Assembly (NCBI GenBank): GCA_023251005.1
Contig: JAHEZR010000038.1
Location: forward strand, 1-7,959
Direction of reading: 5' to 3'
Source of the DNA: Ignavibacteriota bacterium
GTDB taxonomy: Bacteria > Bacteroidota > UBA10030 > JAHEZR01
Length of the DNA: 7,959 nucleotides
The notes below the pieces were generated by a model. That model did no database searches. It saw only the letters and a program-made list of their open reading frames with translations, and was not told the DNA's origin. The position numbers were made by a program, and so were the translations under genes. Below are positions 6,022 to 7,959 of the stretch, one piece after another. Numbering within the stretch: position 1 is the first letter of the stretch; each line of letters begins with the position of its first letter.

Positions 6022-6036
6022 GTGCTTATGACGTTA

Positions 6037-6101
6037 GGGATGTCGATGCCGAAGTTGCTTTCAGCGGTACACGCGATCATTACCAAGCCTCCCGACATCC
6101 C
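6037..6101 (+). repeat. 9-bp inverted repeat that could close a structured leader RNA
   Basis: GGGATGTCG (6037-6045) and CGACATCCC (6093-6101) are perfect reverse complements 47 bases apart. The enclosed segment can form GGTA/TACC (6066-6069 with 6081-6084) and a small stem around GAAG/TTTC, giving a possible multibranched fold. It lies in the untranslated leader of the receptor gene. I do not recognise it as a known riboswitch class. Confidence 0.45.
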
Positions 6102-6256
6102 AGAGAATTCAACGAACAAACTTCAAATACTTCCTCGGGTCTAGAATCGGCGCAACGTTTTCCCCTCAATGAACAAAGCGACCGTAAACCAAGCCTTAAG
6201 TTTGCCGCAGTTTCATTTAATAGGCCTAATCGCCACTCAATCCTCTCGAGTAATTC

Positions 6257-6262
6257 AAGGAG
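6257..6262 (+). promoter_or_regulatory. Ribosome binding site of the receptor gene
   Basis: AAGGAG stands 7 bases before ATG 6270, an ideal spacing. It fixes this start, and the signal peptide begins directly from it. Confidence 0.85.
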
Positions 6263-6269
6263 AAGCCCA

Positions 6270-7959
6270 ATGAAGAACGCTTCATTCAGGTTTGCCTTCT
6301 CTGCCGTCACACTGTTCCTGTTGTTCGCTTTGGTAGCCTACGCAGGCAACGGAAAAATTGCCGGGACGGTGAAGGACGCCGCAAATAAGAATCCGATCCT
6401 AGGGGCGAACGTGACCATCGTCGGCACGACGCTTGGTGGATCGGCGGATGCGGAAGGACGTTACTATATTCTCAACGTTCCACCTGGAGAATATGAGGTC
6501 ACGGCTTCGACCGTCGGCTTCGCGCGCTCCGTGGTCAGAGGAATAGTCGTCAACTCCGACAAGACAACGACTGTGGATTTTGAACTTCGTGAAGCAGCCG
6601 TTGGTCTAGAAGAAGTTGTTATCGCTGCAGAGGCGCCCCTTGTCGACAAAACACGAATAGCGACAAAGACCACTCTTTCAAAAGATGAGGTGAACAGTCT
6701 CCCTGTGGCAACTGTTTTCGACGTTATCAACACTGCCGCAAGCGCGTATAACGGATTTGTGCGTGGCGGTCGCTACGTCGAGACCAAGACCCTCGTTGAT
6801 GGCGTAGATGTAACCGACTCTTACGCAGCGATTGATGCAGATGCGCGCGGAAATGAAAACGTGAACGTAGTGTATATCGGTGTGGTGCGACAGTATGATA
6901 GGAACAACGTCACGGCTGGCCTCAGCATGAACTCAATCGAGGAAGCATCGCTAAATACAGGGGCGGTAGGGGCTGAGTATACATCTGCGACTGCCGGGTT
7001 GATCAACTTCACTCTAAAGGAAGGACGTGGCCCGTTGACTGGGCATGTCTTCGTACGCACGAGTCCCGGAGGGCTTAACCATGCAGGTCCGGCTGTCTAC
7101 CTCGATCAGAAAAAATACTTTGATGAGCGGGACAACTCTACCCCAACCGCAAAGCCCAGGTACAGCTGGAGCAGTGCCAAATTGGTCAAAGACATCTACG
7201 ATTATGACCCCGGTAACCCGGGCTCAATGAAGCCTACGTCTGACGCCGAAGTGTCTTTGAGTGGTGGGCTAACCAAAGATGTTGGACTGTTCTTCAGCGG
7301 CCGGTTGTATAACTCCTACGGTACCTTCCCCGGTGAGTTCAATCGAGAGGCAGACCTTTCACTCAAAGCGTCCTATCAGATTTCACCAAGCATCAAGACC
7401 ACGGTTCTCGGCCTGGTGCGTGATCGCGGCAAACTTTTTGGGTGGAAGAATCGGTCCTTTAACGATGCCTACCGTTACCTCTTAGAAGGCGTCCCAATGA
7501 ATGATGGCACTGCGATCACCGGCAGCGTGAAGTGGACTCACTTGCTCTCGGCAAGCACCTTCTATGAGATTCAGCTCAGTGATGTGTACACCAATAACCG
7601 CCTTGGCTATGTTGATGGCAATGGTGACGGGATGGTCGATTACAATGAGAGCGGTGACTTCCTGACATTTGGGACGGCAGACCAACTCGCAAAGTACCTC
7701 GATGGCAGTAACTTTTTCAGTTCGGGACCCAAGAACGGTCCCGGTCTCACTGGATTTGGTAGCCCAGCCTATCAGCTCAGCGGACCCGGCATTTATTATG
7801 AAAACACAAAGGTGTCGACGTACACCGCTCGGGGTGATGTTACGAGTCAGGTCACGTACAACCACCAGCTCAAAGCTGGCGCCCAGATTCGATCGCACAA
7901 GATTGAAGAGTTGAGGCGCTCGAGTCCGGTCGGTGTAGTTGAGGAGAATTATCAGGTCA
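6270..7959 (+). CDS. TonB-dependent outer-membrane receptor with carboxypeptidase-regulatory-like domain, 5' part
   Basis: An open frame of 563 codons runs through the right edge with no stop. Such receptors are commonly 900-1100 residues, so roughly half may be missing. Residues 1-25 are a signal peptide: basic start, hydrophobic core SAVTLFLLFALV, cleavage after AYA. Residues 27-110 form a carboxypeptidase-regulatory-like beta-sandwich (GTVKDA...GANVTIVGT...EGRYYILNVPPGEYEVTAS). A linker, LEEVVIAAEAPLVDKT (113-128), leads into a plug-like domain (about 129-255) with VRGGRYVETKTLVDGVDVTD and, at its end, GAEYTSATAGLINFTLKEG. Aromatic-rich alternating strands from 256 onward look like the beta-barrel. 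Residues 449-460 (DGNGDGMVDYNE) fit an EF-hand calcium loop. The protein would import a substrate through the outer membrane using TonB energy. It has its own promoter and leader, and a link to the enzyme operon's substrate is suggested only by adjacency. Nothing in it shows specificity for siderophore, vitamin or glycan. Confidence 0.9.
   Translation, partial: MKNASFRFAFSAVTLFLLFALVAYAGNGKIAGTVKDAANKNPILGANVTIVGTTLGGSADAEGRYYILNVPPGEYEVTASTVGFARSVVRGIVVNSDKTTTVDFELREAAVGLEEVVIAAEAPLVDKTRIATKTTLSKDEVNSLPVATVFDVINTAASAYNGFVRGGRYVETKTLVDGVDVTDSYAAIDADARGNENVNVVYIGVVRQYDRNNVTAGLSMNSIEEASLNTGAVGAEYTSATAGLINFTLKEGRGPLTGHVFVRTSPGGLNHAGPAVYLDQKKYFDERDNSTPTAKPRYSWSSAKLVKDIYDYDPGNPGSMKPTSDAEVSLSGGLTKDVGLFFSGRLYNSYGTFPGEFNREADLSLKASYQISPSIKTTVLGLVRDRGKLFGWKNRSFNDAYRYLLEGVPMNDGTAITGSVKWTHLLSASTFYEIQLSDVYTNNRLGYVDGNGDGMVDYNESGDFLTFGTADQLAKYLDGSNFFSSGPKNGPGLTGFGSPAYQLSGPGIYYENTKVSTYTARGDVTSQVTYNHQLKAGAQIRSHKIEELRRSSPVGVVEENYQV

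Larger units (their letters stand above)
5712..6269 (+). other. Long intergenic region / receptor leader, no convincing gene
   Basis: These 558 bases separate the enzyme operon from the receptor gene. No reading frame here has both a plausible ribosome site and protein-like composition. The first 150 bases hold short palindromes but no clear intrinsic terminator for the upstream operon. A strong promoter lies at 5866-5894, and about 370 bases of untranslated leader follow, containing a terminator-like hairpin and a long-range inverted repeat listed separately. I saw no tRNA, no insertion-sequence ends and no cobalamin-riboswitch core. Confidence 0.7.

Noticed and set aside
6028..6144. 38-codon plus-strand small ORF in the leader (ATG 6028 to TAG 6142-6144)
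   Set aside because: No ribosome binding site precedes it, and it overlaps the inverted repeat, which better explains the sequence. A leader peptide cannot be fully excluded.
5901..6269. Cobalamin riboswitch upstream of a TonB receptor
   Set aside because: I could not find the conserved B12-box core or the usual flanking helices in the leader.
6080..6310. 76-codon minus-strand open frame across the leader and the receptor start
   Set aside because: It is antisense to the receptor signal peptide, shows no family resemblance, and its Leu/Arg-rich composition fits a chance frame.

Overview
The window is bacterial, densely coded and entirely plus-strand. It holds the end of one regulator gene, a tight run of six complete metabolic genes, a long non-coding leader of about 560 bases, and the start of an outer-membrane receptor gene that runs off the right edge. 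The large receptor has a signal peptide, an N-terminal carboxypeptidase-regulatory-like domain and a TonB-type plug, which means a Gram-negative cell. That architecture, with mid-range base composition, suggests the FCB superphylum (an Ignavibacteria, Kryptonia or Calditrichota-like lineage). This placement is an inference of low to moderate confidence; no marker gene is present.

Layout. 2-541: C-terminal effector-binding part of an IclR-family regulator, cut by the left edge. 565-1461: fumarylacetoacetate hydrolase (FAH) family enzyme. 1464-2567: enolase-superfamily enzyme of the o-succinylbenzoate synthase / N-succinylamino-acid racemase (NSAR) type. 2568-3587: FMN barrel enzyme of the dihydroorotate/dihydropyrimidine dehydrogenase (PreA-like) type. 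3588-4739: M20 zinc amidohydrolase of the ArgE/DapE type. 4758-5054: stand-alone 2[4Fe-4S] ferredoxin. 5094-5711: metal-dependent cyclase/kynurenine-formamidase-like hydrolase. Gaps between these genes are 2, 0, 0, 18 and 39 bases, so they are almost certainly one operon, with the IclR gene 23 bases upstream as its probable regulator.

How the genes may work together (inference). The ferredoxin looks like the missing iron-sulfur domain of a split PreA-type reductase. A ferredoxin-linked flavoenzyme, a cyclic-amide/arylformamide-type hydrolase, an N-acyl-amino-acid racemase and an M20 deacylase make a coherent toolkit: reduce an unsaturated cyclic amide, open or deformylate it, epimerise the N-acyl amino acid, and remove the acyl group. 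The FAH enzyme would then act on an acylpyruvate-like or 2-oxo-acid carbon product. The biosynthetic readings of the individual families (pyrimidine, menaquinone, lysine or arginine synthesis) do not explain the combination. I do not recognise this gene set as a characterised pathway.

5712-6269 contains no convincing gene. It has a very good sigma70-type promoter (TTGACA, 17 bases, TATATT) about 370 bases before the receptor start, small palindromes around that promoter, a terminator-like hairpin, and a 9-bp long-range inverted repeat that could close a folded leader RNA. The receptor gene at 6270 has an ideal ribosome binding site and is a separate transcription unit.
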